Assembly (NCBI GenBank): GCA_001644045.1
Contig: LUUF01000059.1
Coordinates: 124,001 to 188,000 of the forward strand
Reading direction: 5' to 3'
Source of the DNA: Methylomonas methanica
GTDB lineage: Bacteria; Pseudomonadota; Gammaproteobacteria; Methylococcales; Methylomonadaceae
DNA: 64,000 nt
The translations under genes were made by a program, and so were the position numbers. Below, piece by piece: positions 36,784-47,040 of the stretch (the first letter of the stretch is position 1; each line of letters begins with the position of its first letter). The notes beneath the pieces are model-generated. The model was not told the DNA's origin. It ran no database searches and was given only the letters and a program-made list of their open reading frames with translations.

Positions 36784-37680
36784 TCACTTTCCGTAGAGTT
36801 CAGACAACATACGTTCAACGCCTAGCTGCCAAGCAGGCAGTTGTAAACCAAACACGGTTTGCAATTTCTCGGTATTCAATCGGGAATTTAACGGCCGCCG
36901 CGCCGGGGTTTGGTAAGCGCTAGTGGGAATTGCCGCAACCGATTGCTTATCGGTTTTCAACTCTAGTCCGGCCCGACGGGCATAGTCGAACACCAGATGC
37001 GCATAGTCGTACCAACTGGTTTCGCCGCCGGCGGTCAGATGATAAACACCGGCCACTTCCGAGGTTTTCAGCGCCTGACGAATGGCATGGGCACTCACAT
37101 CTGCCAGCAATTCGGCTCCGGTTGGCGTACCGATTTGATCGTTAATCACCGACAGTTGTTGCCGCTCTTGCGCCAAGCGCAGCATGGTCTTGGCAAAATT
37201 ATTGCCTCTGGCCGCATAAACCCAGCTGGTCCGGAAAATTAAATGCCGGCAATCGCTGGCTTGTATGGCTTGTTCGCCAGCCAATTTGGTTTGGCCATAG
37301 ACGCTCAACGGATCGACTTGATCGTCTTCCCGCCAAGGTTTATCGCCGCTGCCGTCAAACACATAATCGGTGGAATAATGCACCAACCAGGCACCGCAAC
37401 GTTTGGCTTCTTCGGCTAAAGCGCCCGGCGCCACTGCATTGATGATATTCGCCAATTCGCTTTCCGACTCGGCTTTATCTACGGCGGTGTAGGCTGCCGC
37501 ATTGACGATGACATCCGGGCGTAGCGCGCGGACCGTTCCGGCAATGCCGTTTGGATTGCTCAAGTCGCCGCAATACTGCTGCTCGAACCTATCAAGTGCA
37601 ACCAAATCGCCCAGAGGCGCCAAACTGCGTTGCAATTCCCAGCCAAGTTGACCATTTTTACCGAACAGTAAAATCTTCAT
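36784..37680 (-). CDS. rmlD: dTDP-4-dehydrorhamnose reductase
   Basis: 298 residues. [20 protein letters not shown] carries the NAD(P)-binding motif [17 protein letters not shown] and YGQTKLAGE give the SDR serine/threonine, tyrosine and lysine, and FRTSWVYA is a conserved RmlD stretch. It reduces dTDP-4-keto-L-rhamnose to dTDP-L-rhamnose, the last step of the pathway. Its end overlaps the rmlA start region by a few bases and it begins 46 bases after the rmlB stop. Confidence 0.96.
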   Translation of the reverse strand: MKILLFGKNGQLGWELQRSLAPLGDLVALDRFEQQYCGDLSNPNGIAGTVRALRPDVIVNAAAYTAVDKAESESELANIINAVAPGALAEEAKRCGAWLVHYSTDYVFDGSGDKPWREDDQVDPLSVYGQTKLAGEQAIQASDCRHLIFRTSWVYAARGNNFAKTMLRLAQERQQLSVINDQIGTPTGAELLADVSAHAIRQALKTSEVAGVYHLTAGGETSWYDYAHLVFDYARRAGLELKTDKQSVAAIPTSAYQTPARRPLNSRLNTEKLQTVFGLQLPAWQLGVERMLSELYGK

Positions 37681-37726
37681 TCAACACCAGCTACGAAGCC
37701 CGATAAATAGCCACGGGACGCATTTA

Positions 37727-38797
37727 TCATGCAGTACGCCCGGCATAGTTTTTGTCCAGCCAGGACTGGTAGTCGCCGGACAACACATTCCCAACCCAGG
37801 CTTGGTTATCCAAATACCATTGCACGGTTTTGCGAATGCCGGTTTCGAAGGTTTCCGCTGGTTTCCAACCCAACTCACGCTCTAGCTTGGAAGCATCGAT
37901 AGCATAGCGTCTGTCGTGCCCGGGTCGGTCGGTGACATAGATAATTTGTTCGGCGTAGGATTTGCCGTCGGTGCGCGGCTGTAGTTCGTCGAGAATACCG
38001 CACAGCGTATTGACCACATCCAGATTAGCTTTTTCGTTCCAGCCGCCGACGTTATACACCTCGCCAAGCGCGCCTGACTCCAGCACCCGGCGAATGGCGC
38101 TGCAGTGATCTTTCACATACAACCAGTCGCGAATTTGTTGACCGTCGCCATAAATTGGCAAGGGTTTGCCTGACAAGGCGTTTTGAATGCACAGCGGTAT
38201 CAGTTTTTCCGGGAAATGATAAGGACCGTAATTGTTGGAGCAATTGGTAGTCAACACCGGCAAACCGTAAGTATGATGATAGGCGCGCACCAAATGGTCG
38301 CTGGCGGCTTTACTGGCGGAATAAGGGCTGTTCGGTTGATACTGGTTGGTTTCGGCGAACGGCGCATCGGTCTTTTCCAAAGAACCGTAAACTTCGTCGG
38401 TGGACACATGCAGTAAACGGAAAGCCTGCTTGGCCTGTTGCTCCAAATTATTCCAATATTGCCGCACCGCTTCCAGCAAACGGAAACTGCCGACGATATT
38501 AGTTTGAATAAAATCTTCCGGCCCGTGGATGGAACGGTCAACATGCGATTCCGCGGCAAAATTGATCACGGCCCGAATGTGGTGTTTTTGCAACAAACTC
38601 AGCAATAAATCGTAATCGGCAATATCGCCTTGCACAAATACATGTCTCGCATCGCCATGTAGCGACGCCAAATTCTGTAAGTTACCCGCATAGGTCAATT
38701 TATCCAGATTGACGACCAATTCGTCGCTTTGCGCCAGCCAATCCAATACAAAATTGCTGCCGATAAACCCGGCCCCACCGGTTACTAAGATACTCAT
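37727..38797 (-). CDS. rmlB: dTDP-glucose 4,6-dehydratase
   Basis: 356 residues. [12 protein letters not shown] is the NAD-binding motif, [11 protein letters not shown] and [15 protein letters not shown] hold the catalytic residues, and [15 protein letters not shown] is a family marker. It makes dTDP-4-keto-6-deoxyglucose. It is the first gene of the whole polysaccharide run in transcription order, and its 5' region (38798-38908) contains the best promoter-like signal seen for the cluster. Confidence 0.97.
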   Translation of the reverse strand: MSILVTGGAGFIGSNFVLDWLAQSDELVVNLDKLTYAGNLQNLASLHGDARHVFVQGDIADYDLLLSLLQKHHIRAVINFAAESHVDRSIHGPEDFIQTNIVGSFRLLEAVRQYWNNLEQQAKQAFRLLHVSTDEVYGSLEKTDAPFAETNQYQPNSPYSASKAASDHLVRAYHHTYGLPVLTTNCSNNYGPYHFPEKLIPLCIQNALSGKPLPIYGDGQQIRDWLYVKDHCSAIRRVLESGALGEVYNVGGWNEKANLDVVNTLCGILDELQPRTDGKSYAEQIIYVTDRPGHDRRYAIDASKLERELGWKPAETFETGIRKTVQWYLDNQAWVGNVLSGDYQSWLDKNYAGRTA

Positions 38798-38862
38798 ATT
38801 TAAAGGTTTTTTTAATTTTTTTAACCGTCTGCCCGACGAAAAACGCTAATTTTATCGGGGCC

Positions 38863-38893
38863 ATTGTACCTTAGTACCATCCTTCAGTGTCCA
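38863..38893 (-). promoter_or_regulatory. Possible sigma70-type promoter upstream of rmlB
   Basis: Reading the minus strand, TGGACA (38893-38888) is followed after 19 bases by TACAAT (38868-38863), each one mismatch from the consensus. The spacing is two bases longer than ideal. Transcription would start about 60 bases before the rmlB ATG. It lies just after the histidine kinase stop, so it could drive the sugar cluster independently of the two-component genes. Weak evidence, given by eye. Confidence 0.3.
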
Positions 38894-38908
38894 GTGATTC
38901 TGCAAACC

Positions 38909-39592
38909 TCACGGCAAAAACAATTTAAACCTGGCTCCGCCCAAACAACTTTCGTTGTCGATACGCACAAATCCGCTTTTCCCGGCGTTTTTGTGTAGGC
39001 CGGCCATTACCGATACAAAATACAAACCCAGGCCGGTATTGCCGGATACCCAATCCAATTCGGCCGTATCGTTTAAGTCGGCGGCTAAAAAATGTGGCGG
39101 GTAACCGTCGCCATCGTCTTCAATGGCTATATGTACATAGCCGTCCTCTTCGGCCACAGAGATCAACACGGTGTTTCGCGTGTAGCGCAAAGCGTTATTC
39201 AACACGGCCGCCAACGCATTGCTGATGATGGGGCTATCGCAATAGCATAGCAAGTCAGCGTTGCAGTCCACTTGTAGATCGATGTTGTGCAAACCGGCCA
39301 AGCGCGCCTGCTGATGAATCGCTTCGTTAACGATGTCTGTTACCGCGGATTCTTCGATATCCAAACTAAATTTTTGCGAATCGACCTTATACATCACCAG
39401 CAATTGCATCAGGCTGTGATTAATTCGGGCGGCCTCGAACTCCAACTGATTCAATTCGGCGGACTGGCCGTCTTGTCTGGCCGCCGCTTGCCGAACCAGC
39501 TCCAACAAGGTGCCCAAGGAGTTTTTTATATCGTGAACCGTGGACGCGAGAATGGTGGGAAATAAGCCGTTACTTTTAGGGCTAGTCTGCAT
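38909..39592 (-). CDS. Short soluble histidine kinase
   Basis: 227 residues from the ATG at 39592, four bases after the response-regulator stop. Longer in-frame starts lie within that gene. There is no membrane segment and hardly any sensor region. The H-box is STVHDIKNSLG (His20), the N-box is AVLNNALRYTR, and IEDDGDGYP and NTGLGLYFVSVMAGLH form the ATP lid, so all catalytic motifs are present. It most likely phosphorylates the adjacent TPR response regulator. The input signal may come through a partner protein. Confidence 0.85.
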   Translation of the reverse strand: MQTSPKSNGLFPTILASTVHDIKNSLGTLLELVRQAAARQDGQSAELNQLEFEAARINHSLMQLLVMYKVDSQKFSLDIEESAVTDIVNEAIHQQARLAGLHNIDLQVDCNADLLCYCDSPIISNALAAVLNNALRYTRNTVLISVAEEDGYVHIAIEDDGDGYPPHFLAADLNDTAELDWVSGNTGLGLYFVSVMAGLHKNAGKSGFVRIDNESCLGGARFKLFLP

Positions 39593-39596
39593 GGTT

Positions 39597-41225
39597 TTAC
39601 GCTTTAACCGCTTGAGACTGTCGCAATTTCGCATACTCCATCTGTAATATCCCCAACTTATGTTGATCAACGCCAATTTGCTTGGCTTTGATAAATAAAG
39701 CTTTGATACGTTGATTTTTTTCTTCGCAAAACTCATTGACTTTCAAATCGTGAATCATGATCTTCAGCATATTCACGATGATGGTTTTATTATCCGGCAT
39801 AGTTAGGATGGCCTGCTCGAACAACTCCAACGCCTCCTTGAATTTACCCTGTTTATACAAAGCCACGCCCTTGTTGTTAGTAGCGATCAAAGCCTGCTTG
39901 GTTTTTTGAATCAGGATTTCCGAGTGATTATCCATGCCGATGCCGCTTTGCATGCGGCGCAAATCGTTCAAAAACTGCTCGTCATCGATATGCGCATGAA
40001 TCAGATCGTAAAGTATTTCTTCGGCTTTATCGTGTTCGTCGCTCAAGAAACAGGTTTTCACCACCTCCAACTGTAAGTCTCTCGGCGCTTTATTACCCAG
40101 GCGACTGCATATATCCACGGCCTTTAGCAAAGCCTTCTGCGACAACTCCTCGTTACCGAGGGTTTTATATACATCCGCTTCCACCGTCGAGGCACGCAAC
40201 TCAGCCTCGGGATGATTGGCGTATTCCTTGCGCATTTCTTCCAGCGTTTTCAACGCATCCTCGGCGGCATTGGTCTTGGCATACAACTTTGCCAACCCTG
40301 AAAAATCGCTGCAGGAGCGATGCACGGAATGCTTGCCCAGCTTTACCACCGATTTATAGGCTTTTTCGGCGGTTTCCAGATTACCGTTCTTATCCGCCGC
40401 TTCGGCCAGTTTCTTTTGCCTAAGTATAGATTGCGGCGACAATTGCAGCGCCTGCTGCAATACATTCTCCACGTCCGTGTATTGATCCAGAGCCTCGTAG
40501 GCCTTGCCCAACCAGTCGTAACACTCCATCAGCATCGGATTGTCAGCCACCAGACTTTGAAAACCGGCAATCGCTTGCTCGATGTTATTGTTTTGGAAAT
40601 CGATCACCCCCAAGCCCAAGCGCGCCCAAGGCAATTCGCGATGTTCCAAGACTTCGTGGTATATCTGTCTGGCCTTGTCGAAATCGCCCGCGGAAATAGC
40701 CAACTCGGCGCGCATTTTCAGCAAATGCAGATGCATTTTCTTGTCCGCCGATAGCAGCAACGAATCGCATAACTGGATTGCCTTGGACAAGTCGCCGCCC
40801 GCCAGCGCCTTGTCGATACTGACCATGAATTCCTTACGGGCAAAGTTGCGGGTCAGACGACTCATCAATTGCTGGGCATTGAAGGGCTTGGTCAGATATT
40901 CATCGGGCTTGCTGTCCATCACTCCCAACACCGCGCTGGTAGTCTGCTCGGCGCTGATCAAAATGAACACGCAGCGATAGTCGATTAACTTGCGATGCCT
41001 GGCCTCCTCCAACACCTGCTGACCATTCTTGCCCACGCCCAGGTTGTAATCGCACAGCACGATATCGAAACAGTTTTTGCTCATCGCGTTGATCGCGGCG
41101 ATACCGTTATCCGCTTCGACCACATTTCCGGCTTGCAAGCTATATAGCATGTCCCGCATGGCTTTGCGGAACACAGGATTGTCCTCGACAATCAGAATAT
41201 TTTTGCCGATTAAACTGAAACTCAT
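39597..41225 (-). CDS. Response regulator with TPR-repeat output
   Basis: 542 residues. The receiver domain covers about 1-125: acidic pair E14-D15 in IVEDN, the phospho-acceptor Asp59 in IVLCDYN and Lys113 in YLTKPF. The rest is helical, with repeated TPR-like motifs (for example YEALDQYTDVENVLQQAL and ALYKQGKFKEALELFEQAI) and no DNA-binding domain. It probably works by protein-protein contact. It is divergent to htpG and upstream of the kinase gene and of the polysaccharide cluster, so a role in regulating surface glycan or motility is possible but unproven. Confidence 0.88.
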   Translation of the reverse strand: MSFSLIGKNILIVEDNPVFRKAMRDMLYSLQAGNVVEADNGIAAINAMSKNCFDIVLCDYNLGVGKNGQQVLEEARHRKLIDYRCVFILISAEQTTSAVLGVMDSKPDEYLTKPFNAQQLMSRLTRNFARKEFMVSIDKALAGGDLSKAIQLCDSLLLSADKKMHLHLLKMRAELAISAGDFDKARQIYHEVLEHRELPWARLGLGVIDFQNNNIEQAIAGFQSLVADNPMLMECYDWLGKAYEALDQYTDVENVLQQALQLSPQSILRQKKLAEAADKNGNLETAEKAYKSVVKLGKHSVHRSCSDFSGLAKLYAKTNAAEDALKTLEEMRKEYANHPEAELRASTVEADVYKTLGNEELSQKALLKAVDICSRLGNKAPRDLQLEVVKTCFLSDEHDKAEEILYDLIHAHIDDEQFLNDLRRMQSGIGMDNHSEILIQKTKQALIATNNKGVALYKQGKFKEALELFEQAILTMPDNKTIIVNMLKIMIHDLKVNEFCEEKNQRIKALFIKAKQIGVDQHKLGILQMEYAKLRQSQAVKA

Positions 41226-41290
41226 TCTGAGCAGTAGGGTGATAAAACCATCAAGAAATCGACTCCAAAAAAATCCATAGTTCAGGCAGA

Positions 41291-41319
41291 CTTGAAAAAC
41301 AAAATTACCATCCCCAACT
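41291..41319 (+). promoter_or_regulatory. Sigma32 (heat-shock) promoter of htpG
   Basis: CTTGAAA at 41291-41297 followed after 14 bases by CCCCAACT at 41312-41319. The sigma32 consensus is CTTGAAA, an 11-16 base spacer and CCCCATnT, so the -35 is perfect and the -10 has its CCCC core. Transcription would begin about 18-20 bases before the htpG ATG. Heat-shock control of htpG is well established in gammaproteobacteria. Confidence 0.78.
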
Positions 41320-41343
41320 CGCCCGAGTCCACTTTACAACCAA

Positions 41344-43290
41344 ATGAGTATAGACATGACTGTTGAGGCAAACAAACAAACCCTAGGTTTTCAAACCGAA
41401 GTAAAGCATTTGCTGCACTTGATGATTCACTCCTTGTACAGCAATAAGGAAATCTTTTTGCGCGAGTTGATCTCCAACGGTTCCGACGCCGCCGACAAGC
41501 TGCGCTTCGAAGCCTTGGCCAACGACAGCCTGTACGAAGGCGACAGCGAGTTAAAAATCCGCATCGATTTCGACGAAGCCAAAAAGACCATCACCATCAG
41601 CGATAACGGTATCGGCATGACCCGCGCCGAGGTACAGGATCATATCGGCACCATCGCCAAGTCCGGCACCAAGCAATTCTTCGAACGCCTAACCGGCGAC
41701 CAAGCCAAGGATAGCGAACTGATCGGCCAATTCGGCGTCGGCTTTTACTCCGCGTTCATCGCCGCCGACAAAGTGACGCTAACCACCCGCAAAGCCGGTG
41801 CGGCGATTTCCGAAGCCGTGCGTTGGGAATCCGCGGGCGAAGGCGATTACACCATCGAATCGGTCGATAAAGCCACGCGCGGCACCGAAATCGTCCTGCA
41901 CTTAAAAGAAGGCGAAGAGGAATTTTTAAACAGCTGGAAACTGCGTTCCATCATCAAAAAATTCTCCGACCATATCTCCCTGCCTATCGTGATGAGCAAG
42001 GAAATTCCGGCCGAGAAAGACGAAGAAGGCAACGAAACCGCGCCGGCCCGCGTCGAAGACGAAACCGTCAACAGTGCCTCGGCCTTATGGACCCAATCGA
42101 AAGATTCCATATCCGAAGAAGAATATGCCGAGTTTTACAAGCACGTCTCGCACGACTTCCAGGAGCCGCTAACTCACGTCCATAGCCGCGTCGAGGGCAC
42201 CAACGAATACAGCCTGCTGCTGTATGTACCGAGCCGCGCACCGTTCGACATGTGGGACCGCGACGCCAAACACGGCGTGAAACTGTACATCAAAAAAGTC
42301 TTCATCACCGACGACGCCGAGCAATTGATGCCGCGCTTCCTGCGCTTCGTGCGCGGCGTAATCGATGCCGACAGCTTGCCGCTGAACGTCTCCCGCGAGA
42401 TTTTGCAGCAAAGCAAGCAAATCAGCGCCATCAAAACCGGTGCGGTGAAAAAAGTATTGGGCATGCTGGAAGATCTGGCCGAGAACGACGCCGAAAAGTA
42501 CCAAAAATTCTGGGAGCAGTTCGGCAACGTCATCAAGGAAGGCCCGATCGAAGATCACAAAAACAAGGATCGCGTCGCCAAGTTGCTGCGTTTTTCATCC
42601 ACCCATAGCGATGACAAAACCCAGAATGTCTCATTGGCGGACTATGTCAGCCGGATGAAGGAAGGCCAAGAAAAAATCTACTACGTCACAGCCGACAGCT
42701 TTGCCGCCGCGAAAAACAGCCCGCACTTGGAAATCTTCCGCAAGAAAGGTATCGAGGTGTTGCTGCTGTCCGACCGCATCGACGAATGGCTGGTGTCCAG
42801 CTTGACCGACTTCGACGACAAACATCTGCAATCCATTGCCAAAGGCGAGCTGGATCTGGACAAGTTCGACAGCGAGGAAGAGAAACAGCATCAGGAAGAA
42901 ATCAACAAGGATTTCGAATCGGTTCTGAAACAAATCCAGGAAGTGTTGAAAGACAAAGTCAGCGAGGTGAAAGTCAGCCACCGCCTGACCGACTCCCCAG
43001 CCTGCTTGGTGACCGGCGCTTACGACATGAGCCTGAACATGGAACGCATCATGAAGGAAGCCGGCCAATCGATGAACATGATGGGCATGGGCGGCAGCAA
43101 GCCGATCTTCGAGATCAATCCCGACCACGCCATCGTCAAGGCTTTGAAAAACGAGCAGGACGATGCCCGCTTCGCGGACATTAGCCATATCTTGTTCGAC
43201 CAAGCCATCCTCAGCGAAGGCGGCCAGCTCGACGATCCGTCGGCATTTGTGCATAAGTTGAACGGTTTGTTGCAAGGATTGTTGGGCTAA
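41344..43290 (+). CDS. htpG: Molecular chaperone HtpG (Hsp90)
   Basis: 648 residues. The N-terminal ATPase domain shows the classical GHKL motifs: [26 protein letters not shown] and [12 protein letters not shown]. The middle domain includes [16 protein letters not shown], and the C-terminal dimerisation domain ends with [14 protein letters not shown]. It refolds and remodels client proteins in the cytoplasm. Two ATGs exist (41344 and 41356) and neither has a strong ribosome-binding site, so the start is approximate. Its codon use is much more GC-rich than the cluster to the left. A rho-independent terminator follows. Confidence 0.98.
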   Translation: MSIDMTVEANKQTLGFQTEVKHLLHLMIHSLYSNKEIFLRELISNGSDAADKLRFEALANDSLYEGDSELKIRIDFDEAKKTITISDNGIGMTRAEVQDHIGTIAKSGTKQFFERLTGDQAKDSELIGQFGVGFYSAFIAADKVTLTTRKAGAAISEAVRWESAGEGDYTIESVDKATRGTEIVLHLKEGEEEFLNSWKLRSIIKKFSDHISLPIVMSKEIPAEKDEEGNETAPARVEDETVNSASALWTQSKDSISEEEYAEFYKHVSHDFQEPLTHVHSRVEGTNEYSLLLYVPSRAPFDMWDRDAKHGVKLYIKKVFITDDAEQLMPRFLRFVRGVIDADSLPLNVSREILQQSKQISAIKTGAVKKVLGMLEDLAENDAEKYQKFWEQFGNVIKEGPIEDHKNKDRVAKLLRFSSTHSDDKTQNVSLADYVSRMKEGQEKIYYVTADSFAAAKNSPHLEIFRKKGIEVLLLSDRIDEWLVSSLTDFDDKHLQSIAKGELDLDKFDSEEEKQHQEEINKDFESVLKQIQEVLKDKVSEVKVSHRLTDSPACLVTGAYDMSLNMERIMKEAGQSMNMMGMGGSKPIFEINPDHAIVKALKNEQDDARFADISHILFDQAILSEGGQLDDPSAFVHKLNGLLQGLLG

Positions 43291-43304
43291 TCCCGACAAG
43301 CTGG

Positions 43305-43332
43305 ACAAAAGGCCGGGTAACCGGCCTTTTTT
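43305..43332 (+). terminator. Rho-independent terminator after htpG
   Basis: A perfect inverted repeat, AAAAGGCCGG (43307-43316) with loop GTAA and CCGGCCTTTT (43321-43330), followed by further T residues. It is 15 bases after the htpG stop codon. Confidence 0.9.
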
Positions 43333-43561
43333 TTATTCTGAATTCTTTTCGAAACAACTGCCCATACTCCGGCCAATCGGTCCATAAGCCCGAACATCGC
43401 CAAGCAACAGTCAAATTAGCTCCTCACCTAATAGGCATTTTTGACTTCAAAACTGCCAAATCCTCGGCAAATTTGAACGATTACCCGGCCATCGCCCATC
43501 AGTTCGATGCGGGCAGAGAATACTGGATGGTAGAATCGATGCTTATCATCATTTCCACTGC

Positions 43562-44014
43562 ATGTATTTTGGACTGACTGTGACAATCCGCGCCATCGCA
43601 ATATTTTTGTTATTGCTGACGATACTCTGGCTAGACACCGGTACGGCCCAGCCACGCATTGCGGTCATTGTTCATCCGGACAGCAGTTTTACCGATCTTT
43701 CCCAGAAGCAGGTGGTCGATATTTATATGGGCCGCCTGCTCAGCTTGCCCAACAATCACATTCCATTGCCTCTGGATCAACAAGGCGGTTCTCCGCTACG
43801 CGAACATTTTTACGAAACCTTGACCGAAAAGCCGTTGGCTCAAATCAACGCCTACTGGGCGCGTTTGATGTTCAGCGGTAGAGCCACACCGCCGCGCATG
43901 CTGCCCGACAGCTTCAGCGTGTTGCAGGCCGTGTCGCAAAATCGCGATGCGATCGGTTATGTGGAAGAAGACAAGGTCACCGCGGCGGTAAGGGTATTGT
44001 TTTATATTGAATAG
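43562..44014 (+). CDS. Small periplasmic PstS-like (phosphate-binding-type) protein
   Basis: 150 residues with an N-terminal signal-like helix (about 8-28, IRAIAIFLLLLTILW) ending near GTAQP. The start may be this ATG or the GTG at 43580. The mature part (IAVIVHPDSSFTDLSQKQVVDIYMG, then RLLSLPNN and later SRDAIGYVEEDKV-like NRDAIGYVEED) resembles one lobe of periplasmic substrate-binding proteins annotated as PstS-like in many gammaproteobacteria. It is only about half the length of a full PstS and has no transporter genes beside it. It stands 18 bases before a porin-like gene and a diguanylate cyclase, so a sensory role is more likely than import. Confidence 0.75.
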   Translation: MYFGLTVTIRAIAIFLLLLTILWLDTGTAQPRIAVIVHPDSSFTDLSQKQVVDIYMGRLLSLPNNHIPLPLDQQGGSPLREHFYETLTEKPLAQINAYWARLMFSGRATPPRMLPDSFSVLQAVSQNRDAIGYVEEDKVTAAVRVLFYIE

Positions 44015-44032
44015 CAACCAGGAGTTCAGCCG

Positions 44033-45286
44033 ATGAAAACCATCACCACTCTATTTGCCGCCTGCGGACTTCTGGCTGCCTCGATCGGCCAGGCAGAATG
44101 GAATATCGATCTGAGCGACGAAGCGCGGCTACGTGTCAGCGGTTTCGGTACGCTGGGACTGGCGACCAGCGATCAATCGCACAACGCCCTGACCCGCGAC
44201 ATCGCCGACCAGGAAGGCATCAGCAGCAGTAGCCTGCCCCTCTCGACCGACAGCCGACTGGGCATGCAGATCGACGCGATCATCAACCCCCAGTGGTCGG
44301 CTACCGTCCAAGCCGTACTAAAAGACCGGCCGGCGCAAACCATAGAAGAAAGCCTGCAATGGGCGTTTATCAGCTATCGGCCCAACGCCAATTGGCAACT
44401 GCGTGCCGGCCGGGTGGGCCTGGACATGGGCTTGGTATCGGATCAGCGCAATATCGGCTACAGCTATCTATGGGTGCGTCCGCCCATCGAGTTTTACGGC
44501 CGCCTGCCGCTATTTCATTTTAACGGCGGCGATGTGACCTATTCTTTTGACTTGGACGAGGTAAGCCTCAGCATCAAAGCCTTTGCCGGCGAAGCCTCGC
44601 CGTTTTATCCCAGCACGCCAAACTACAACATCCAGATCTCGCCGCTATGGGGCGGCAACGTGAACGTACGCTGGCAAGACTGGCATGCCCAGCTATCGTA
44701 TGTCGGCACCCGCCTGCAATCCAACCACCCAGGATTGCGCGAGTTGCAAACCGGTATCGAACAACTTGGCGAAGCCGGTTTTTATCCCGACGCCACCAGC
44801 TTGAGCGGCCGCTATACCTTGCGCGGCACCCACAATCACTTCCTGTCGGCCGGCATATCTTATGAGGGCGACCCATGGCGCGCGCAGGTCGAATTCGGCC
44901 GCCTGTTCCACGGCAACGGCTTTATCGCCGATGTGTATATGGCTTATGCCTCTGTCGGTTATAGGATCGGCTCGATCACGCCATTCGTCGGTTATAGTAC
45001 GCTGTGGTCGGCGAACGGCCGGCCGGAAGCAGTAAACCCGTTGCCCGACCCAACCCTGCAAGCCGCCGCCGAGCGGCCATTCGCGGAAAGTTATTCCAAT
45101 CAGGAAACCATGTCAGTCGGCGGCCGCTGGGATTTTTACAACAACCTAGCTCTGAAACTGCAATACGATCTGGTGCATGTCAGAAATAGCGACGGCATCG
45201 GCTTATGGCGTACCGATCAAGATAGCATCCCGCAACCCAGGGAGTTTTCGAATATGTTCTCGGCCACGCTGGATTTTGTGTTCTAG
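44033..45286 (+). CDS. Outer-membrane beta-barrel (porin-like) protein
   Basis: 417 residues. A signal peptide MKTITTLFAACGLLAASIGQA is followed by EWNIDL, with likely cleavage after AQA. The remainder alternates polar and hydrophobic residues as in beta strands and ends in phenylalanine (ATLDFVF), the usual outer-membrane assembly signal. An early segment LRVSGFGTLGLA resembles porin-family starts. It has a GGAG-like site upstream. Located between the small periplasmic protein and a diguanylate cyclase. Substrate and family are not clear. Confidence 0.82.
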   Translation: MKTITTLFAACGLLAASIGQAEWNIDLSDEARLRVSGFGTLGLATSDQSHNALTRDIADQEGISSSSLPLSTDSRLGMQIDAIINPQWSATVQAVLKDRPAQTIEESLQWAFISYRPNANWQLRAGRVGLDMGLVSDQRNIGYSYLWVRPPIEFYGRLPLFHFNGGDVTYSFDLDEVSLSIKAFAGEASPFYPSTPNYNIQISPLWGGNVNVRWQDWHAQLSYVGTRLQSNHPGLRELQTGIEQLGEAGFYPDATSLSGRYTLRGTHNHFLSAGISYEGDPWRAQVEFGRLFHGNGFIADVYMAYASVGYRIGSITPFVGYSTLWSANGRPEAVNPLPDPTLQAAAERPFAESYSNQETMSVGGRWDFYNNLALKLQYDLVHVRNSDGIGLWRTDQDSIPQPREFSNMFSATLDFVF

Positions 45287-45320
45287 TAGTGGCGTTTTAG
45301 CTTATTAGCAACTCTACGCG

Positions 45321-46943
45321 ATGCAAAATAAAGCCGTCCACAGCCTGAAAACTCGCTCATCGATGCTGGTATTTTTTGGCATGCTGTTGCTTAGTGCGCT
45401 GATTGTGCTCGGCGTTTATAAACTGACATTCGACGACGCCGAGCATGACGCCAGGCAGCAAGTTGCCGAATTGGTCGATGCCATGGAATACTCTGCCGCC
45501 ATCGCGCTCTACGCCGGGGACAGCCAAATCGCCGACGACGTGGTACGTGGCGTGGTGCGCGGCAGCTTCGTTGCTTCGGTACGTTTGGCCAACGACAGCG
45601 GCCTGGATGTAAAACGTAACAAATACCCGGACTATCCGACGCCCCCCCTCATCACCCGCTCGCTGCAATCGCCATTTGACAGTCTGGAAACGATAGGCAT
45701 CTTGGAAGTAGCGTTGTATCCGCCGGAAATACGCCGACGCGCCGCCACCAGCGCAAAAAAAATGGCGGTAGCCTTGGGCAGCATCGTCCTGTTTCCTACC
45801 CTGCTATTTTGGTTGATCATTAGCCGCATGATCAGCAAGCCGCTATTAAAATTGTCCAACCAATTGAGCACCATCGTCCCCGGCAGTGAACAGCGTTTGA
45901 GTTTGCCCGTCAGCCGGCATCGCGACGAATTAAGCACCCTGAAGGGCGACATCAATGCCCTGCTCGCCGCCAGCGCGGCATCGATGCGTAAAGAACGCAA
46001 TTTACGCCTGCATATCGAAGCGTTGGAGCGACAATATGAAGCGATTTTTACGCAAGCCTCCACCGGCATAGCCCTGCTCGATCGCGAAGGGCGGTGCCTG
46101 ATTGCCAATCCGGCCGTCAGCGATTTGTTCGACGATTGGCACGATCAAGTACAAAGCGTGTTTTCTCTGCTCGCGAATTGGGAAACCAGCCTATTTTCCG
46201 AACCGGAGCAGTTTCGCTGCCTGTTGACACAAGCCCTGAACAGCAACAATGTTCCGCAATCCCTAGACTTACGCTTGCAGCGCCGCACCGAAGACCCGCA
46301 AGACTGGGTACATTTATTGGTTTCCTGCCATCCAGATCCGGAACACACCGTGGTTGCCGAATGTTTATTCATAGACGTTAGCGACCGTAAAAAGCAAGAA
46401 GACGAAGCGCGTTTTCAATCGCATCACGACGCCCTCACCCAACTGCTTAATCGCCGCGGCCTAGAAGCCCGCCTGAATCTTACCTACGCCGCCCGCGACA
46501 ACGACAACGTCATCCTGCTATTGCTGGACCTGGACCGCTTCAAACAAATTAACGACCAATGGGGCCATTTAGCCGGAGACAAGGTGCTGATTGAAATAGC
46601 CAAACGCATGAAAACCCTGGTGCGCGGCATCGACCTGCTGGCCCGGTTGGGCGGAGACGAGTTCTTGATCTGCATCCACAGACAATCCAGCGAGCAAGCC
46701 GTACATCAATTTTTAATCCGCCTGATCGACAGCCTGAGCCAAACTGTAGACCTAGGCGATACGCGCAGCGATTACGTCGGCGCGAGTGTCGGCGTGGCAC
46801 AATACCCGCGGGACGGCAACGATTTGGTGGAGTTGTTGCACAAAGCCGATGCGGCCTTGTATGAGGTTAAGCATAATGGCCGCAATGGTTACTGCATTTA
46901 TTGCGATGGCAAGTTGGCTCCGGTGATATTGGAACGAACTTAA
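45321..46943 (+). CDS. Membrane-bound diguanylate cyclase with PAS and GGDEF domains
   Basis: 540 residues. A first membrane helix lies at about 14-33 and a second near 152-170, enclosing a periplasmic sensor of about 115 residues whose AMEYSAAIALYAGD stretch is similar to CHASE8-type sensors. HAMP (about 172-232), PAS (about 245-370) and a GGDEF domain (about 375-530) follow. The active motif is ARLGGDEFL, and RGID five residues before it is the inhibitory I-site (RxxD). It makes c-di-GMP. The upstream periplasmic and outer-membrane genes suggest input from the envelope. Confidence 0.92.
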   Translation: MQNKAVHSLKTRSSMLVFFGMLLLSALIVLGVYKLTFDDAEHDARQQVAELVDAMEYSAAIALYAGDSQIADDVVRGVVRGSFVASVRLANDSGLDVKRNKYPDYPTPPLITRSLQSPFDSLETIGILEVALYPPEIRRRAATSAKKMAVALGSIVLFPTLLFWLIISRMISKPLLKLSNQLSTIVPGSEQRLSLPVSRHRDELSTLKGDINALLAASAASMRKERNLRLHIEALERQYEAIFTQASTGIALLDREGRCLIANPAVSDLFDDWHDQVQSVFSLLANWETSLFSEPEQFRCLLTQALNSNNVPQSLDLRLQRRTEDPQDWVHLLVSCHPDPEHTVVAECLFIDVSDRKKQEDEARFQSHHDALTQLLNRRGLEARLNLTYAARDNDNVILLLLDLDRFKQINDQWGHLAGDKVLIEIAKRMKTLVRGIDLLARLGGDEFLICIHRQSSEQAVHQFLIRLIDSLSQTVDLGDTRSDYVGASVGVAQYPRDGNDLVELLHKADAALYEVKHNGRNGYCIYCDGKLAPVILERT

Positions 46944-47040
46944 TGGCATTGTTAAACACTTCGCTCTGTTTGTAGGGGATTATCGGTAAGTCAACCGTAA
47001 CCCAATTTCCAAGAGTTCGACTTATTTCATGCAGACCTGG

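Noticed and set aside
42631..43308. Antisense frame of 225 codons over htpG
   Set aside because: Shadow of the conserved htpG frame, with no ribosome-binding site or domain.
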